DNA of 64,000 bases, taken from contig NZ_JAHLOF010000009.1 of the NCBI RefSeq assembly GCF_018917235.1, forward strand, positions 1 through 64,000, written 5' to 3'. The notes under the pieces are model-generated. The model did not search any database, had not been told where the DNA came from, and saw only the letters and a program-made list of their open reading frames with translations. Origin of the DNA: Metaclostridioides mangenotii. GTDB lineage: Bacteria; Bacillota; Clostridia; Peptostreptococcales; Peptostreptococcaceae. The position numbers and the translations under genes were made by a program. Numbering within the stretch: the stretch's first letter is position 1; every line of letters begins with the position of its first letter. Below, in pieces: positions 37,243 through 46,011 of this stretch.

Positions 37243-38235
37243 TTATTTAACAACTTCATTTGACTCATCAGCAGCCCATTCATAGAAAGATGAATCATAA
37301 TTTCTTACTTTTTCATATCCTGCATTTTTTAATGCTAGAGCCATATGAGCAGATCTTATACCGCCAGTGCAATAAGTAATTATTTTATCATCTTTCTTTA
37401 ATCCTGCATTATCCATTATTTTTCCGATTTCATCAGTAGTTTTTAAAGTACCGTCTTCGTTATAAAGTTGATTAAATGTTATATTTATAGCATTTGGCAA
37501 GTGGCCACCCCTAGCTTCTCCAAATTTAGTAGCACCTTCATATTCATCTTTTTCTCTAGTATCGATTATTTTTAAACCATCGTATTCTTTCTTTAAATCA
37601 TCAGTTGTAATATTAATATCTGGAGTTATTTCATCTATCTTAAGTTCAGCTTTTTTAATCTCTGGTACATCTTTATTTGTTTCTTTTTTCTCTGATGACC
37701 ATAAATCAAATCCACCATTAAGCATTCTTGAATCTATTCCAGCTCTTTTTAAAGACCATACTACTCTACCATCTTCACCCCAAGCATCTTTATTAGCATA
37801 AACAACAACTTGACTATCTTTTGATACTCCTAGATCACCAAGAATTTTAGATAAAGCTTCTGCATCTTGAAGTGTTCCCCAATCTTTGTCTCCAGCTTTG
37901 CCGTCCATTTTTGCTAGTGCTTGCCAAGTTATATTTATAGCTCCTGGGATATGTCCCTTAGCATAATCTTTGTCACTTCTTGCATCTACAATTATTAAAT
38001 TTTTATTATCTTTCATATTCTTTTCTAACCAACTTATACTAGTTAAGTATTCATTATTATCGTATGTATAATCATCTTTTGTTGAGGCTATTTTTGTATC
38101 AGTTGACTCGGTCTGTTGTACTTTTTCTTCTTTTGTTTTTTCAGTTTCATTATTATTAGAACATCCAACTATTGATATTCCAAGTGCAGCTATAACTAAT
38201 AATAAGGTAATTTTTTTTCTTGATTTAAGTTTCAT
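37243..38235 (-). CDS. Double-rhodanese sulfurtransferase lipoprotein
   Basis: The 330-residue exported lipoprotein has signal LLLVIAALGISIVGC with a lipobox Cys, a spacer rich in Thr, Glu and Lys, and then two rhodanese domains. The first (LIIVDARSDKDYAKGHIPGA) looks structural. The second (DTREKDEYEG) has the catalytic loop YCTGGIRSAHMALAL. It transfers sulfane sulfur outside the membrane; the donor is unknown. It lies convergent to the ars operon inside the putative element and may be cargo. Confidence 0.88.
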   Translation of the reverse strand: MKLKSRKKITLLLVIAALGISIVGCSNNNETEKTKEEKVQQTESTDTKIASTKDDYTYDNNEYLTSISWLEKNMKDNKNLIIVDARSDKDYAKGHIPGAINITWQALAKMDGKAGDKDWGTLQDAEALSKILGDLGVSKDSQVVVYANKDAWGEDGRVVWSLKRAGIDSRMLNGGFDLWSSEKKETNKDVPEIKKAELKIDEITPDINITTDDLKKEYDGLKIIDTREKDEYEGATKFGEARGGHLPNAINITFNQLYNEDGTLKTTDEIGKIMDNAGLKKDDKIITYCTGGIRSAHMALALKNAGYEKVRNYDSSFYEWAADESNEVVK

Positions 38236-38521
38236 GCTAACTCCTCCTAAATAATATAATATAGTAGTAATTATAACAAAATATTACAGAATTTTTATAA
38301 AATACTATCATTATATTTTCCTATGCAAAACCTTATATAAATAGCTTTTATCTATGTATTGAAAATATTTATTTTTATATATAATATAAATTGTTTTTAC
38401 TTCATTATTCCTGATGATTATGATTCTCTAGATATTCTCTCATTAGCTCGTGTTTCAGTATCAGCATGTATAAATTATACCTATAATACCTTTATCAAGT
38501 TTCTTTACATTGGCCATAATA
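38236..38521. other. Intergenic region
   Basis: It holds the upstream region of the rhodanese gene (RBS AGGAGG) and 200 bases with no gene or strong hairpin. It separates the cargo from the phage-like module. Confidence 0.4.
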
Positions 38522-38902
38522 TTAATTTAAACTATCCCTTTCTATATTTTCACCAAATAAAGCCTGTACAATTATATTTATAACCTCTTTATTTCTATTG
38601 TAAGCGGTTCTTATGCTACAACCTATATTCTCACTTGTCAATTGCCAGTCTAAGCCATCTAGGTATCTTAGTTTAATCAATTCCCTTTGAATAGGATTCA
38701 ACATGCTCATAGCCTTATCTAGTTTATATACTAATCTTTTAGTACCTTCAATATCGTTATAGCTAATATTAAGTACATTCTTTCCTGATGTATTATTAAT
38801 AAATAACTTTAATTCCCTGTAGTGCTTCAATATATCAATTGCAAACTTCTCATATTCCTTATTTAAATAATCCATATTATCTTTCATCTCCCTCGCGCGC
38901 AT
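38522..38902 (-). CDS. ArpU/sigma-like phage transcriptional regulator
   Basis: The 126-residue (or 117 from the ATG at 38875) helical protein has a C-terminal sigma region-4-like helix-turn-helix: LNPIQRELIKLRYLDGLDWQ followed by NIGCSIRTAYNRNKEVINI. Proteins of this kind (ArpU, RinA-like) switch on late genes in Gram-positive phages and satellites. No late genes follow here; the next leftward gene is the rhodanese cargo. Confidence 0.75.
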   Translation of the reverse strand: MRAREMKDNMDYLNKEYEKFAIDILKHYRELKLFINNTSGKNVLNISYNDIEGTKRLVYKLDKAMSMLNPIQRELIKLRYLDGLDWQLTSENIGCSIRTAYNRNKEVINIIVQALFGENIERDSLN

Positions 38903-38932
38903 GATAAAATAAAGATAATATGTTTAACAATG

Positions 38933-38988
38933 CCCCCTCCCCGTTGCTAGGTTCCCCAAAATAAGTCGCATTTAATTGAGGGAGGGGG
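38933..38988. repeat. G/C-tract inverted repeat before the ArpU-like gene
   Basis: CCCCCTCCC (38933-38941) and GGGAGGGGG (38980-38988) are perfectly complementary around a 38-base loop. Nine uninterrupted G/C pairs are striking in this AT-rich region. It lies between the 268-residue gene and the ArpU-like gene, so it could be an attenuator or a protein or packaging site. Confidence 0.65.
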
Positions 38989-38994
38989 TCTATA

Positions 38995-39801
38995 CTACTT
39001 CACTATTTCTAATTTTGGTTTGCTAAGTCTTTCTAGATGGTTCATAACATCATTTACAGTCCAACTATTATAATCACAAGCTAGTGTCATAAAGCTTACA
39101 GCTATATCAGACATAAAAGAATCCATCTGAACATTAATTATAAAGTCTATCCCACTATCACCAGTAAATTCAGTGTCCAATCCATATTCATTTACATATT
39201 CTATGCTACTAAAATAGTCTTTCACTTGCCACTTATAACCTTCATAGTACTTTTGTATAGGAAACACTCTTAAAAGCTCTCTCGGAGTATATCCATCAAG
39301 TAAATTTATTATTAAAGATGATAAGCTATAGCTACAAACAAAACTTTCCATCTTGTTATGATCATGCCCTATATCATCAATATTTGAATATAACATGCAA
39401 GCGGTTACTAATCTGTTCATGTAATCATAATCACTCTTAAAAGAATATTTACATATTAGTTTTAAGACTAATAAAGCTTTAAGGTTATCACCTTTCAAAT
39501 TACATACCATTTTAATGCAATGCCATGTAAGATAACTAACCCTACTATCAACAAATATCAAGTCAAGTATTCTTGATATAGTATCCTTCTTATTTCTATA
39601 TGTAAAGTATTCAATACCGCTCTTATCAGTAATTGATTCTAGCTTCCTTTCAATCCTATCTAAATCCATATATAAAGGTTCTAGTAAGTTCTTTAACTTT
39701 ACTTTTGATACTTCACTTCCTAAATCTATATATTCTTGCAGCTTCTTACATTTAGCAATTAGTACTACATCAGTATAAAAATTTCCATACCCTTCTCTCA
39801 T
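38995..39801 (-). CDS. Uncharacterised phage-like protein
   Basis: This is 268 residues from the ATG after AAGGAGATATAT; a longer frame reaches 39837. It is helical throughout with no signal, membrane segment or motif I recognise. It contains several Cys and the stretches RVSYLTWHCIKMVCNLKGD and YTPRELLRVFPIQKYYEGYKW. It lies between the repeat array and the ArpU-like gene in the phage module. Function unknown. Confidence 0.65.
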   Translation of the reverse strand: MREGYGNFYTDVVLIAKCKKLQEYIDLGSEVSKVKLKNLLEPLYMDLDRIERKLESITDKSGIEYFTYRNKKDTISRILDLIFVDSRVSYLTWHCIKMVCNLKGDNLKALLVLKLICKYSFKSDYDYMNRLVTACMLYSNIDDIGHDHNKMESFVCSYSLSSLIINLLDGYTPRELLRVFPIQKYYEGYKWQVKDYFSSIEYVNEYGLDTEFTGDSGIDFIINVQMDSFMSDIAVSFMTLACDYNSWTVNDVMNHLERLSKPKLEIVK

Positions 39802-39849
39802 ATATATCTCCTTTCTTCGTACGAAATTAGTACGCACAAATTAATATGT

Positions 39850-40107
39850 CTAGTTTTGTCTAGTTAGTAAATAAATAAGTAAGGTTTTGTAAGGTTTGTT
39901 CCAATAATTTTCCATTCAAAACGTAAGTAATTGTAAGGTTTTTATTAAAAAATGTTCCGTAATAGATGTTAAGGTTTGCTAAGGTTATTTTGATTATATA
40001 TAGCATTATATATCTAAATTTAAGTGAGGTTTTGTGAGGTTTTTCATTTCAACCTCAACTCAATTGAATAAATAATATATAGTTTTTATGTTAGGTTTTG
40101 TTAGGTT
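39850..40107. repeat. Array of six paired 7-bp repeats at 10-bp pitch
   Basis: Six pairs of heptamers occur. Within each pair the two copies start exactly 10 bp apart: CTAGTT (39850/39860, hexamer), TAAGGTT (39880/39890), TAAGTAA/TAAGGTT (39924/39934), TAAGGTT (39970/39980), TGAGGTT (40025/40035) and TTAGGTT (40091/40101). The copies vary between pairs but match within them. One helical turn spacing suggests a protein binding side by side on one DNA face, as at iteron origins or response-regulator arrays. The region is non-coding, between phage replication genes. Confidence 0.8.
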
Positions 40108-40158
40108 ATTTAAATTATGATAACCTTGTATTATTATGAAAACTCAATCTTGCATTAT

Positions 40159-40968
40159 CTAAAATTTTAATAACTTGTCCTTTAGATTATTAATAATAGA
40201 CATAGTTTCAGTACTTCCACCTTTATCAGGGTGGTGCTTGTGTGATAATAACTTGAAAGCTTCTTTTAGTAATTTCTTTTCATTATCATTGTAGTTACTT
40301 GAATCATTTATCTTGTAACTACTTGAACTATAGTTATAATTATCCTTAAAGTTTTCATATGCATTTTTATAACTGTTTCTTTGATATTCTTTTCTCTTCT
40401 CGAATTCCCTTTTTATCCTATCCAATTCATCTTTGTTTCTAAGTTCTCCAAAGATATCATAACAAAGGTCATATTCATCAGAGTTGTATTTTTCTTTAAA
40501 TTCATTCTCAATTCTATTATGTAATTCAATTGTTTTTCTTTGTTCTAATACTGCTTTGTATTCGTCTGTTTTATGATATTCCGTAGTTATCCTATCAATA
40601 AGCGGATCAAGTTTGTTATAGATAATCTCATACAATTCATCTTCTGTTACTCCCATTTCTTCAATCTTTTTATCCATATCGTTTTTATATGTAGGAAGTT
40701 CAAAGCCATATTCAATCAACATATAATGCTCTAATGTATCTATATGCCATTGTCTTTTCTTGACAACTCCATTATCCCTATAGCTTTCATGTATAGATAT
40801 TTTATAAGCTTTTTTAATTGGTCTATCAAAGCATTCTGAACTTTTCCTATAGGTATACTTTTTTATATACTTGCCATTTATTGTCCAGTCCCATGTATAG
40901 ACTTCTAAACGCTTACTATTTCCTTTACTTACTTTCTTTAGCCCTACTTCTTGAATTACACAGTACAT
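40159..40968 (-). CDS. Phage-like protein with C-terminal J-domain
   Basis: The 269-residue protein ends in a J-domain-like helix pair with the HPD motif (LLKEAFKLLSHKHHPDKGGS), which would stimulate DnaK. The N-terminal 120 residues (CVIQEVGLKKVSKGNSKRLE) are a domain common in phage and plasmid proteins, followed by a charged coiled-coil-like stretch. The HPD at the C-terminus instead of the N-terminus is typical of these element proteins. It may recruit host chaperones for replication. Confidence 0.7.
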   Translation of the reverse strand: MYCVIQEVGLKKVSKGNSKRLEVYTWDWTINGKYIKKYTYRKSSECFDRPIKKAYKISIHESYRDNGVVKKRQWHIDTLEHYMLIEYGFELPTYKNDMDKKIEEMGVTEDELYEIIYNKLDPLIDRITTEYHKTDEYKAVLEQRKTIELHNRIENEFKEKYNSDEYDLCYDIFGELRNKDELDRIKREFEKRKEYQRNSYKNAYENFKDNYNYSSSSYKINDSSNYNDNEKKLLKEAFKLLSHKHHPDKGGSTETMSIINNLKDKLLKF

Positions 40969-41121
40969 AATCTAACCTTCTTTCTTTATATGTAGTTGAT
41001 AGATTTATTTTTATTGTAACTACGGTTTAAATATAAAGTGGTTACAGAATTTCATTTTACAGTAACCACTTTAAATATTCTTATCATCCCTTTTTAGGGT
41101 GTCTGATTTGTCGAGATAGAA

Positions 41122-41295
41122 TTAAGCATAGATCCTCATACTTAACTGACATACAATCGCTAGATCATGAAAAATATCTTCATCAACACCTAATTTTTCA
41201 AGTTTTTCCGATAATTTATTTCGTGCCTCTACATATTTATCAAGAGTATTTCTATCTCCCGAAAATCCATATTCATCTTGTTTTCTTTTACACAT
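41122..41295 (-). CDS. Small phage-like hypothetical protein
   Basis: This is 57 residues from the ATG seven bases after GGGGGA; a longer start at 41310 lies in the RBS. It is helical and charged (KYVEARNKLSEKLEKLG) with no recognised family. It is part of the leftward module. Confidence 0.5.
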   Translation of the reverse strand: MCKRKQDEYGFSGDRNTLDKYVEARNKLSEKLEKLGVDEDIFHDLAIVCQLSMRIYA

Positions 41296-41433
41296 GTTTA
41301 AATCCCCCATTATAATTTATTTTTCATACACACATTTTCCAACAATTTATATATGTAAATCTTGAATTATTTTCGTTTATAAACTATAATCAACTTGCGA
41401 ATGTTGGATTATAATTTATAATTCATAACTAGA

Positions 41434-41465
41434 ATTGGTATTTGTTTTTTTCATAATTCAAATAC
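41434..41465. terminator. Hairpin after the 94-residue gene
   Basis: GGTATTTG and CAAATACC form a stem followed by TTTTTT on the plus strand but not on the minus strand, where the gene ends. Its role for the leftward transcript is doubtful. Confidence 0.4.
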
Positions 41466-41470
41466 CTTTT

Positions 41471-41755
41471 TTAGTTCCATGAAAATATCACCTGTATTTT
41501 AGCAAAATATATAACTATTGATTTATCCATTTCTTTTATTTCTTTTATATCTTTAATATGTACATCTAACCTTAAACCATTAACCCCTATTAACTCTATA
41601 TTAGAATTATCACCTATATAAGCATTTTGTAAGGTTTCAGCGGTTGTAAGGTATAAATTATCAAGTCTTATATTTACAACTGTCTTTACCGATTCTAATC
41701 GGTATATTTTAGTTATAATCTCATTGATGTTTAATATATTAATCACCCCATTCAC
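41471..41755 (-). CDS. Phage-like hypothetical protein
   Basis: The 94-residue predicted mixed alpha/beta protein (ESVKTVVNIRLDNLYLTTAE, then IYFAKIQVIFSW) has no family that I recognise. It lies 13 bases after the 67-residue gene and reads as part of the replication operon downstream of dnaB. Confidence 0.5.
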   Translation of the reverse strand: MNGVINILNINEIITKIYRLESVKTVVNIRLDNLYLTTAETLQNAYIGDNSNIELIGVNGLRLDVHIKDIKEIKEMDKSIVIYFAKIQVIFSWN

Positions 41756-41768
41756 TTACTCCGACCTA

Positions 41769-41972
41769 TCAAATTGAATCAACTGGATTTAATATTAAAT
41801 ATAGTTCGTTCGCTTTAACTATCAGTTCTAATAAAGCTTTATATTGTTTTGATTCCTCTACAATTTCTATTGCATCATCGCTAAGGTTGCTAAAGTATTC
41901 TTCTGAATTATCAATCCTATATACAACTGCGTTATATTTTTGTCTTATCTGTTCCAAATATTCCAAATCCAA
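41769..41972 (-). CDS. Small phage-like hypothetical protein
   Basis: The 67-residue acidic helical protein starts 14 bases after the helicase gene with a TAGGAGG RBS. No motif is recognised. The short spacing indicates cotranscription with the helicase. Confidence 0.5.
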   Translation of the reverse strand: MDLEYLEQIRQKYNAVVYRIDNSEEYFSNLSDDAIEIVEESKQYKALLELIVKANELYLILNPVDSI

Positions 41973-41986
41973 ACCTCCTATTATAT

Positions 41987-43330
41987 TTAAAATGGTGAGC
42001 TTATTTCTGCTTGTACAAACTTCTTGTTTAGATCATATCCATAGTCTTTTATTAACTCGGAGCCATCTGTATAGAACCTTTTACGATCTATATTAAAATG
42101 CATACTGATTCCTTTATTCATTACGCTTCCCCATCTGTTCTTTAACAACAATAACTTTGAAGTATCTCCTTCATCCTTAGCTCTTTCAATTCTTAAAATA
42201 GTATCTGCGACGTTAGCTATAGCACTACTTCCTAAAATATCAAACATAGTTGGTTTAGCACCTTCCATTGTTTTCTTTGGATGCCCTACAAGCACAATTG
42301 CAATTCCATATTTTTTAGCTAATTCTTTTAAATTTAAAACAAGTTTTCTTTGTTCCTCATATTGGTCACCACTACTGTCAGGATGTATAACCATTAAGTT
42401 ATCTAAAACAAATAGTCGAACATCTTTTTTCATGTATAAATCCTCTATGACTGTTACAAGATTGCGTTCGCTAGCAACAATGTCATTGCTATATATAAAT
42501 AGATTGTCTTCAAGCCACTCACTTATTAGCTCATAACCATATTGTGAAACTTCTTTATATTTAGTACCTTGCATGTTCTCTTTATCCGTTAAATGGTAGT
42601 CATTTGATACAGTTCTTGCTATCCATTTTATAAGGCTATTTGGCTCTAATTCTCCGCTAAATAAAAAACTTTTATTTCCTTCGCTTAAAGCATTAGAAAT
42701 AACTTGATTTAACAAAGTACTTTTTCCACTTCCTGGTATTCCAGTTAGTACAGTTAATGAACCATATTTTAGTCCTCCACACAACCAGTCATCTAGTTTA
42801 TTAAAACCAGTTTGCATATAGCTATTACTATCATCTGTGTATTTTATATCAGATATTTTTACAAGCATATCCTCAATACTTTTTCCGTTTTTTATAACAC
42901 TTTTTAAGTTTATTAAATCACTAGAAATTTCTAAGTCACCTTTATTCAATTTATCGACTATTTTTTCAATAACATCTACGCCTTTTCTTTGAACACACTT
43001 GCTTTTGACTATATCTATGTAAGCTTCAATATTTGCAGTGCGTTGAACTATTGTTGTTAAACTAGTCAAATAGTTTAATCCTCCTATAAACTTAAGTAAA
43101 TCACTATCTTTTAAACATGCTGATAATGTCAATATATCAATTGGTTTTCTGCTAGAATATAGTTTACACATAGCTTTAAAAATCTCTTGATGTTGCTTGT
43201 GAAAAAATTCCTCTTCTTTCAATGTTTTTGTAGCCATACTTACGCAATCATTATTTAAAATCATTGCTCCCAGTACACATTGTTCAGCTTCCGTGTTATA
43301 CAAATTGTTTCTCTGTTCTGATTTGTTCAT
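41987..43330 (-). CDS. DnaB-family replicative helicase of the element
   Basis: The 447-residue protein has an N-terminal DnaB domain (NTEAEQCVLGAMILNNDCVS) and a RecA-like helicase domain with Walker A LTGIPGSGKSTLLNQ near residue 200, Walker B (LFVLDNLMV) and a GHPKKT region. It is a second, element-type DnaB beside a replication initiator; the size fits phage DnaB proteins. It would unwind the element's own origin, possibly at the repeat array. Confidence 0.92.
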   Translation of the reverse strand: MNKSEQRNNLYNTEAEQCVLGAMILNNDCVSMATKTLKEEEFFHKQHQEIFKAMCKLYSSRKPIDILTLSACLKDSDLLKFIGGLNYLTSLTTIVQRTANIEAYIDIVKSKCVQRKGVDVIEKIVDKLNKGDLEISSDLINLKSVIKNGKSIEDMLVKISDIKYTDDSNSYMQTGFNKLDDWLCGGLKYGSLTVLTGIPGSGKSTLLNQVISNALSEGNKSFLFSGELEPNSLIKWIARTVSNDYHLTDKENMQGTKYKEVSQYGYELISEWLEDNLFIYSNDIVASERNLVTVIEDLYMKKDVRLFVLDNLMVIHPDSSGDQYEEQRKLVLNLKELAKKYGIAIVLVGHPKKTMEGAKPTMFDILGSSAIANVADTILRIERAKDEGDTSKLLLLKNRWGSVMNKGISMHFNIDRKRFYTDGSELIKDYGYDLNKKFVQAEISSPF

Positions 43331-43487
43331 TTTTTATTAATCCACCTTTCATTTATTTATTAAACGCCATTTTAAGCGTTCTTAATTGATTAATCGAGCA
43401 TTTATTCGTAAAAGCTATTCAAACATTTAACAACTATATTTATTTCAATATTTTATATATTTTCTTTTTATAGGTTGTCCGACAATT

Positions 43488-44294
43488 TTAAAAACTAAAA
43501 TCTCCATTTTCGTCTAACTTATAAATATCTGTACTTTGAACTTGGGTAATATTAGGCTTAACGGTTTTATCATCATACATTTTAACTATTAGCTGATCAT
43601 ATTGCTTTCTTAGCTTTTGAGGACTAAGTATATTCTTGTACCAAAAACTATCATTCTGTGACCATTTAATTAAATTTTTAATTTCTTGAACCTCTCTTTT
43701 GTCCACCCTAATCATAAGGTCAAACTGTTTACTCCAAGTCTGAAAGTTTGGTTCTTTTGCTTTAGGATTATTTTTTCTTATAAGGTCAAAGAGATACTTA
43801 CTTAGTCGAAACTCGTTAGAAGTTTCTACGAATAGATTATTCTTCTTTTCATTCTTTACATTCTTGTTCTGTTGTCTGCTTATTGTCTTCTTTACGTCTT
43901 CCTTATTGTCTATCTTGTTGTCATTTTTTTCTTCTGATTGATATAACGTCCAATTTACAATAGTTATAAGTGTACCCTCTTGTTGTCCTCCTTGTGGTCT
44001 TTCTTGTAGGCAAAAATCTACTTTTTCGAAAAAGTACAAAGCCTTATAAACAACGTCTCTTGTTATTCCTTTTCCACATTTTTTTGATAAATTATCAATC
44101 GAAGTTAAAAACTGACCTGACTTAATTTTGAGCTTTTTACCACTTTTCAAAATGATTTCTTTATCCTTGTGATTTGCCAATAAAAGCATTGTTATCATAA
44201 TCACCTTTCTATTAGAATTACATGCTTCCCAAAGAGAATCATTCAATAACTTTCTATAAACTTTTACCCATCCCAAATCCTTCTCTATGTACAA
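43488..44294 (-). CDS. Phage-type replication initiator protein
   Basis: The 268-residue protein has an N-terminal winged-helix region (GWVKVYRKLLNDSLWEACNS, then TRDVVYKALYFFEKV), a Lys/Asn-rich linker and a C-terminal domain ending DSFWYKNILSPQKLRKQYDQL (in part: FWYKNILSPQKLRKQYD), the hallmark of phage replisome-organiser proteins. It lies directly upstream of the helicase gene, the order seen in many lambdoid-type Firmicute phages. It probably loads DnaB. Confidence 0.8.
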   Translation of the reverse strand: MYIEKDLGWVKVYRKLLNDSLWEACNSNRKVIMITMLLLANHKDKEIILKSGKKLKIKSGQFLTSIDNLSKKCGKGITRDVVYKALYFFEKVDFCLQERPQGGQQEGTLITIVNWTLYQSEEKNDNKIDNKEDVKKTISRQQNKNVKNEKKNNLFVETSNEFRLSKYLFDLIRKNNPKAKEPNFQTWSKQFDLMIRVDKREVQEIKNLIKWSQNDSFWYKNILSPQKLRKQYDQLIVKMYDDKTVKPNITQVQSTDIYKLDENGDFSF

Positions 44295-44308
44295 CTATCA
44301 CCACCTAC

Positions 44309-44449
44309 TTAGCTATGTCTATTACTTTTGATTTGACAACTTTCTACTTCTTTCAACACTCTTCTAAATTTATGTAAATCATTAAAATTTAAACTGTATG
44401 ATCCTTTATCGCATAAAGCTTTAAATATGTAAAAATCTTTCATTTTCAT
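44309..44449 (-). CDS. Small phage-like hypothetical protein
   Basis: This 46-codon gene between the excisionase-like gene and the initiator gene has a GGGAGTG RBS 6 nt before its ATG. The product (MKMKDFYIFKALCDKGSYSL and on) is basic with no recognised family. The tight spacing on both sides supports a real gene. Confidence 0.5.
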   Translation of the reverse strand: MKMKDFYIFKALCDKGSYSLNFNDLHKFRRVLKEVESCQIKSNRHS

Positions 44450-44460
44450 GAAATCACTCC

Positions 44461-44769
44461 CTAAATTTTTAATCCTGTATTGTTTTCAAAGAACTCATTT
44501 AATTTTGACTTTATTATTAAAATTTTTCTCTCCCCTACTCTTACGACAGGAAAGTTTGGATTTCCATTAGCCAACCCTCGTATTCGTTGTTCAGATATAC
44601 CTGTTAATTGGCTAGCTTCTTTCACAGATATTAATTTTTCAGGATCTGTACTTGTTTCTACAACTCTATAGCCTTGCTTCTTATCAATTTCATCTTGTTG
44701 CTTTTGCACAAGTACATTAAGTGCATTTTGTACTGATTTTAATAATTCTAAAGTATCTTTATCGCTCAT
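44461..44769 (-). CDS. Excisionase/AlpA-like helix-turn-helix protein
   Basis: The 102-residue protein has an N-terminal coiled-coil-like helix (about 1-45) and a C-terminal MerR-like HTH: LISVKEASQLTGISEQRIRG with the wing FPVVRVGERKILI. Proteins of this type act as excisionases or AlpA regulators. It follows the Cro-like gene by two bases, so it would be expressed when the repressor is lifted, as expected for excision control. Confidence 0.75.
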   Translation of the reverse strand: MSDKDTLELLKSVQNALNVLVQKQQDEIDKKQGYRVVETSTDPEKLISVKEASQLTGISEQRIRGLANGNPNFPVVRVGERKILIIKSKLNEFFENNTGLKI

Positions 44770-44771
44770 AT

Positions 44772-44984
44772 TTATTCCTCCTCACTTATTATTAAGTCCT
44801 CTGCTTTTAGGTCAAGAGCTTTAGCCATTTTAAAAATTGTTTCTTGCCTATTTGTCGAACCTCTTTTAACAACCCTAGATACAGTAACTTTACCTAGGTC
44901 ACTCATCTCAGCAAGCTTGTTCATTGAATATCCTTTGTTTAACATTGCTAGCTTTAATACTTTTAAATCTAACTCATAATTCAT
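44772..44984 (-). CDS. Cro-like XRE-family regulator
   Basis: The 70-residue single HTH domain (MLNKGYSMNKLAEMSDLGKV with recognition helix VTVSRVVKRGS) is encoded divergently from the CI-like repressor across a 150-base operator region. This is the usual lysogeny-switch arrangement; as first gene of the leftward module it may antagonise the repressor. Confidence 0.85.
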   Translation of the reverse strand: MNYELDLKVLKLAMLNKGYSMNKLAEMSDLGKVTVSRVVKRGSTNRQETIFKMAKALDLKAEDLIISEEE

Positions 44985-45000
44985 AACTTCACTCCTTACC

Positions 45001-45087
45001 GATATTTTAAATATCTATTAATTCGATTATATATATTTATAATATCCTTGTCAATTATTTATATTAAAAAAGGATATTTATAATATC
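45001..45087. promoter_or_regulatory. Lysogeny-switch operators and leftward promoter
   Basis: Three related sites occur: GATATTTTAAATATC (45001-45015), ATATTTATAATATCC (45033-45047) and GGATATTTATAATATC (45072-45087). On the minus strand TTGACA (45054-45049), a 17-base spacer and TATAAT (45031-45026) form a consensus promoter overlapping the middle operator. The layout fits a CI/Cro-type switch. Confidence 0.75.
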
Positions 45088-45134
45088 TTTTTTAATGACT
45101 TTATAGTACAATTAATGTTAAAGTAGGTGATAAT

Positions 45135-45752
45135 ATGGATGTTAAAAATGAAAAAATTTTATCAATAGGAAAGAATATAAAATATTATAGAAAAGAATTA
45201 GGCATAACCCAGAAAGAGCTAGCAGAAAGAATAGGTAAATCAACTATAACAGTACGAAAATATGAATCAGATGACATTATTGTTCCAATAGATGTTCTTT
45301 ATAAAATAGCTAAAGCATTAGAAACTCCTCCTATTTTATTTATGAATAATGAAATAGGAGGTGATGAATCAGAATATAAGAGCGAGAGAAGTTTAGCTGA
45401 TTATCCAGGATTTAATGAACATATTCAAGAATTACAAAAAAATAAAGATCAATTTATTACTTTCGTAACAGGAAATAAAGCTACCCAGGAAACCATATCT
45501 AAGTATATTTTTAATAAAGGTTTAAGTGAGGATTATTTACTAAAAAATGTAGATGATGATGATAAAGAGATAATTTCTGTATTATATGATAGAGATATAA
45601 TACAGAATATAAACTCACTTATTTTAAACCCTCACATTGAAGTATCTTATATAAGGAATTTAAACGATATAGATAATCTACCTAAGGAAGCTCTAGATGA
45701 AATAAATGAATATATAGAGTTTATAAAACATAAATTTCAAGCCAAAGAATAA
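45135..45752 (+). CDS. CI-like XRE-family repressor
   Basis: The 205-residue protein has an N-terminal HTH (NIKYYRKELGITQKELAERI with GKSTITVRKYESDD) and a C-terminal region of about 120 residues that is helical and acidic and does not look like a LexA-type peptidase. Derepression may therefore work by protein binding instead of self-cleavage, as in phage satellites. It is transcribed towards fic and the integrase, away from the replication module. Confidence 0.85.
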   Translation: MDVKNEKILSIGKNIKYYRKELGITQKELAERIGKSTITVRKYESDDIIVPIDVLYKIAKALETPPILFMNNEIGGDESEYKSERSLADYPGFNEHIQELQKNKDQFITFVTGNKATQETISKYIFNKGLSEDYLLKNVDDDDKEIISVLYDRDIIQNINSLILNPHIEVSYIRNLNDIDNLPKEALDEINEYIEFIKHKFQAKE

Positions 45753-45793
45753 TAGTTCTTTTTAGGGGCTCAGATTACTCAGGTTAATGTCAA

Positions 45794-45827
45794 TGTAGTT
45801 ACTTATAATAATTATTAAGTATCTACA
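45794..45827. repeat. Inverted repeat downstream of the repressor
   Basis: TGTAG-TACTTA pairs with TAAGTA-CTACA around an AT-rich loop, with no T-run. The rest of the 260-base gap to the next gene repeats GTAGTTACTTAT-like blocks and holds no gene. Confidence 0.4.
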
Positions 45828-46011
45828 CTATGTAATATTCATAGCAGTTACTAATCTATAATGAACAATTCGTATTTCGTACGAATCGTGTTTAAACTCG
45901 TAGTTACTTATTATATTTATATAGTACCTACATAGGAAATATAAAGTGTTTATATTATGAACTAACCTACTCATAGTTGATAAGTTAAACAGGCATTATT
46001 GGAGGAAGAAT

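Noticed and set aside
39850..40107. Repeat array as a CRISPR
   Set aside because: The repeats are 7 bp with a 10-bp pitch inside pairs, vary between pairs, and have no regular spacers or cas genes.
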